From Ignavibacteriales bacterium (GTDB taxonomy: Bacteria > Bacteroidota > Ignavibacteria > UBA10030): a stretch of 8,594 nt of DNA. A program made the translations under genes and the position numbers. The notes below the pieces were generated by a model. That model saw only the letters and a program-made list of their open reading frames with translations, was not told the origin of the DNA and ran no database searches. Location: NCBI GenBank assembly GCA_016207365.1, contig JACQPU010000113.1, positions 1 through 8,594 of the forward strand, in the 5' to 3' direction. Position 1 is the first letter of the stretch; each line of letters starts with the position of its first letter. Positions 6,622 through 8,594 of this stretch are shown here, in pieces.

Positions 6622-7713
6622 CTAATTCACGTGAATAACCCCCATCTCCGTGTATCTCCTCAACTTTCCCTTAATCACACTCACGAGCGTTTCATTCACA
6701 AAGGGCTTCGTCACATAATCATCGGCTCCGAGTTCTTTTCCGGCCCGCACAATAATCTCGTCTGTGAGTCCGCTCACGAAGATGAACGGCAGGGTTGCAA
6801 GGCGCGGAATTTCCTGAAGTGTTTCAAAAAACGCAAACCCGCCCATGGTTGACGTTTCGAGGTTAATATCGGCCAGGATAAGATCCGGTGTGTGCTGCAG
6901 AAGGTAGCGGTAGGCATCGTCTGATGTCGTGAACCCTCGGACGCTGAACCCTTCATCCTGCAGCATTCCCGTTACAGCCCTGACCAGATCAGCATCATCA
7001 TCGATGACGACAAGCTGCGGCCGATGCTTGGGCTGGCGGAGCTCCTGGATGAGGGCAAAGTCCAGCCCTTCAAACTCACCCGCTCGAACGCCAAATTTCC
7101 GCCTCAACGCGGTAAGGCTCGAGGGACCCTCGACCCCTTGCGCCGAGGTCCACAGGTTCTTGAAGGCACGCATGTAGGACTCGCGCTTTGCAGAAGCCTC
7201 CAGAGCTGCATGTTCCTCAGAGGTGATATTCAATTCTGTTCGGAGTCTCCTGAGATTCTCGGATCGTGAAGCGTCTGGAACTCCCGAGTCCCAGGCCGAA
7301 AAGACAGCCCTGCCATATTCTTCAAGCTCTTCCGCATGATCACGCTGAGGAGCTGATTTCTTTGACTCCGCATCGGCAGTACAGGCTTGCCTCCTCGCCT
7401 CCGCTTCGAGTTTTTGTCTCAGCATCTCCTCATGCCGTCGCTTGCGCTCCTCCTCGGCCATCCTCCGTTCGTCCTCTTCCTTGCGCCTGAGCGCCTCTTC
7501 CGCCTCCATGTTCCTTTTTCGCTCTTCCATGAGCAGCTCGATCCGCTCAAAGTAGGCGTGCACATACATGTTTTTTGGTTCAGCCTCTTTGGCGCAAAAA
7601 ATTTGCGCCTTTGCTCCGTCAAGGTCGTGACCCTTGAGAAGGTTGTCGACGCGTTTCAGGATTTCGCCGACTTGGGGACTAAAGGGGGATGGCTGGGGTT
7701 TGCGGGTAACCAT
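6622..7713 (-). CDS. Response regulator with C-terminal receiver domain, charged coiled coil and tandem helical repeats
   Basis: 363 residues from the ATG at 7713; a GTG at 7752 would add 13 residues of uncharacteristic sequence. Residues 14-60 look like a TPR-type helical hairpin. Residues 60-110 are very rich in E, K and R and should form a long charged helix or coiled coil. Residues 133-172 and 180-218 are two related helical repeats, each with Y-x-R-A, a Trp eight residues later (W141, W188), an L-R pair (157-158, 203-204) and a final glutamate/leucine stretch. The receiver domain (233-352) is complete: acidic pair D238-D239, phosphoacceptor D282 in L-A-D-I-N-L (nt 6868-6870), S314 and K336 in T-K-P-F. 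There is no DNA-binding or enzymatic output domain, so signalling is probably by protein contact. No histidine kinase is nearby. The last codons (I-H-V-N) coincide with a 12-bp palindrome. Confidence 0.88.
   Translation of the reverse strand: MVTRKPQPSPFSPQVGEILKRVDNLLKGHDLDGAKAQIFCAKEAEPKNMYVHAYFERIELLMEERKRNMEAEEALRRKEEDERRMAEEERKRRHEEMLRQKLEAEARRQACTADAESKKSAPQRDHAEELEEYGRAVFSAWDSGVPDASRSENLRRLRTELNITSEEHAALEASAKRESYMRAFKNLWTSAQGVEGPSSLTALRRKFGVRAGEFEGLDFALIQELRQPKHRPQLVVIDDDADLVRAVTGMLQDEGFSVRGFTTSDDAYRYLLQHTPDLILADINLETSTMGGFAFFETLQEIPRLATLPFIFVSGLTDEIIVRAGKELGADDYVTKPFVNETLVSVIKGKLRRYTEMGVIHVN
6625..6636. repeat. 12-bp perfect palindrome at the 3' end of the response regulator gene
   Basis: attcacgtgaat is its own reverse complement and encodes the last four residues (I-H-V-N) just before the TAG stop. 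It directly precedes the heptamer array downstream of the gene. It resembles the attcacgattc element in the hairpin at 4766-4775. It may be a protein-binding site or coincidence. Confidence 0.5.
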
Positions 7714-7729
7714 AACAGCGGATGAGAAG

Positions 7730-7759
7730 CAAAGTGAGTGCCATTGTGACACGGGTCAA
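7730..7759 (-). promoter_or_regulatory. Candidate Bacteroidota-style promoter for the response regulator gene
   Basis: On the minus strand a TTGACC (7759-7754) is followed 16 bases later by TCACTTTG (7737-7730), one mismatch from the Bacteroidota -7 consensus TAnnTTTG, with 19 nt between TTG and the -7 element. Transcription would start about 10 nt before the ATG at 7713. It lies in the 105-nt gap after the propeller gene. The call depends on the assumed phylum, and such short motifs arise by chance. Confidence 0.25.
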
Positions 7760-7818
7760 TAGGTGGGCAGTCGGAAGGACGGTGTTTGTAGATTCTTCAA
7801 TTTGGCCAGATGGCGGAC

Positions 7819-8594
7819 TCAATAGCGTGTTACGTTACCATCGCCATCCACCTTCATCACACGGACGGATGTGCCGGCATATTCAAGAATGAAGAGATCA
7901 CCCCGTGGTCCGATGCACACGCCTGTGGGAGCCCATGGACCCTTCGATTTCGCAACGTCGATACGCCTGCCGTCGGGTGTGATTTTTCGAACCGTCTGGT
8001 CTGCCGAGACAGCCACGTAGACATTCTCGTTTTCGTCGGCTGTAAGACCCATCACGGCGTGTTCATTTGTAAAGAACAAAAACGCCCTACGGTTTGTGGC
8101 GAGGTTCCGTGCAATAGTGCGCACCGATCCATCCCTGCCAACGCGCACAAGATCATGAAGATCGACCAGGAACACAATCCCGCCCGGCGTGACGGTCATC
8201 CAGCGGACATTCCGGAAATTCGATACCGCGAGCGTTCGGATCATACCGTCGGATGACTGCATACGGACTGCTTTTTCAGTTCGGTCGATCCAGTATTGCG
8301 ATCCTTGACGGTCTCGCACGAAACAGACATCGTTGTAGTCCTCGCGAAAACCGCCCCGGGCCGGAATAATGTCCGTCAGTTTTCCATCCGCCCTGAGCCG
8401 CCAAACGCGATGCCCCCACTTGTCTGTCGCCTCTCCTTCGTACCACAGGTGCTCGCCGTAGAGATTATCTTCACGGTCAATATGAAGTTCATGCGTGTGG
8501 ACGTTCCGGACGGCGATGGATTTTGTCACGTCCGGAGATATTTTCCAGACATGCTTCAGATCCGTGTAATAGACATTTCCCTTGCTGTCCATAA
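7819..8594 (-). CDS. NHL/SMP-30-like beta-propeller protein (5' end outside window)
   Basis: At least 257 residues, ending N-V-T-R-Y. Six blade-like repeats of 35-45 residues are visible, each with a D/G-x-G-N-V/I-Y/F turn followed by a strand and a V-x-K/R-I closing strand: M-D-S-K-G-N-V-Y-Y, I-D-R-E-D-N-L-Y, V-R-D-R-Q-G-S-Q-Y, V-T-P-G-G-I-V-F, A-D-E-N-E-N-V-Y-V and I-G-P-R-G-D-L-F. This is the NHL/strictosidine-synthase/SMP-30 fold type. An ATG sits at 8590-8592, but it occupies the position inside the first repeat where a residue before D-S-K-G is expected, so the gene probably begins outside the window and any signal peptide is unseen. Function cannot be told from the propeller alone; binding or lactonase roles are both known. 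It lies 105 nt upstream of the response regulator on the same strand. Confidence 0.82.
   Translation of the reverse strand, partial: MDSKGNVYYTDLKHVWKISPDVTKSIAVRNVHTHELHIDREDNLYGEHLWYEGEATDKWGHRVWRLRADGKLTDIIPARGGFREDYNDVCFVRDRQGSQYWIDRTEKAVRMQSSDGMIRTLAVSNFRNVRWMTVTPGGIVFLVDLHDLVRVGRDGSVRTIARNLATNRRAFLFFTNEHAVMGLTADENENVYVAVSADQTVRKITPDGRRIDVAKSKGPWAPTGVCIGPRGDLFILEYAGTSVRVMKVDGDGNVTRY

Noticed and set aside
8590..8592. ATG at 8592 as the true start of the propeller gene
   Set aside because: It falls inside a blade repeat rather than before one, with only two bases left upstream in the window, so a start beyond the edge is more likely.

Overview
The window fits a Gram-negative bacterium with an outer membrane: the first gene encodes an Omp85-type beta-barrel ending in phenylalanine. 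I favour the Bacteroidota/Chlorobiota/Ignavibacteria (FCB) group. The reasons are the patatin-POTRA-barrel fusion, the PDZ/GAF/SpoIIE phosphatase architecture, and the absence of any clear Shine-Dalgarno sequence before the visible starts. This placement is inferred from protein style and was not tested by a search.

Layout. Two large plus-strand genes open the window: the 3' part of a patatin phospholipase/outer-membrane barrel protein (2-2122) and, 63 nt later, an 845-residue membrane PP2C (SpoIIE/RsbU-type) phosphatase (2186-4723). A 169-nt gap (4724-4892) holds an inverted heptamer array, a short hairpin and a 31-nt pyrimidine tract, and is followed by a small unrecognised plus-strand gene (4893-5156). 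The minus-strand genes converge on it from the right. Reading right to left they are a beta-propeller protein cut by the window edge (8594-7819), a multi-domain response regulator (7713-6622), thymidylate synthase thyA (6480-5668) and dihydrofolate reductase folA (5671-5207). folA overlaps thyA by 4 nt.

How the genes work together. thyA and folA form the usual dTMP-synthesis pair: ThyA oxidises methylene-tetrahydrofolate to dihydrofolate and FolA regenerates tetrahydrofolate. The phosphatase and the response regulator are both signalling proteins, but no anti-sigma kinase, STAS protein, histidine kinase or sigma factor is visible, so their partners must be elsewhere.

The least explained part is the intergenic DNA. 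Three gaps carry short tandem heptamers of different sequence, each array touching a stop codon. Two of them form long imperfect hairpins: 4704-4779 around the phosphatase stop codon, and 6493-6614 just upstream of thyA. I see no RNA genes, insertion sequences, CRISPR arrays or phage genes. No gene-free stretch exceeds 300 nt.
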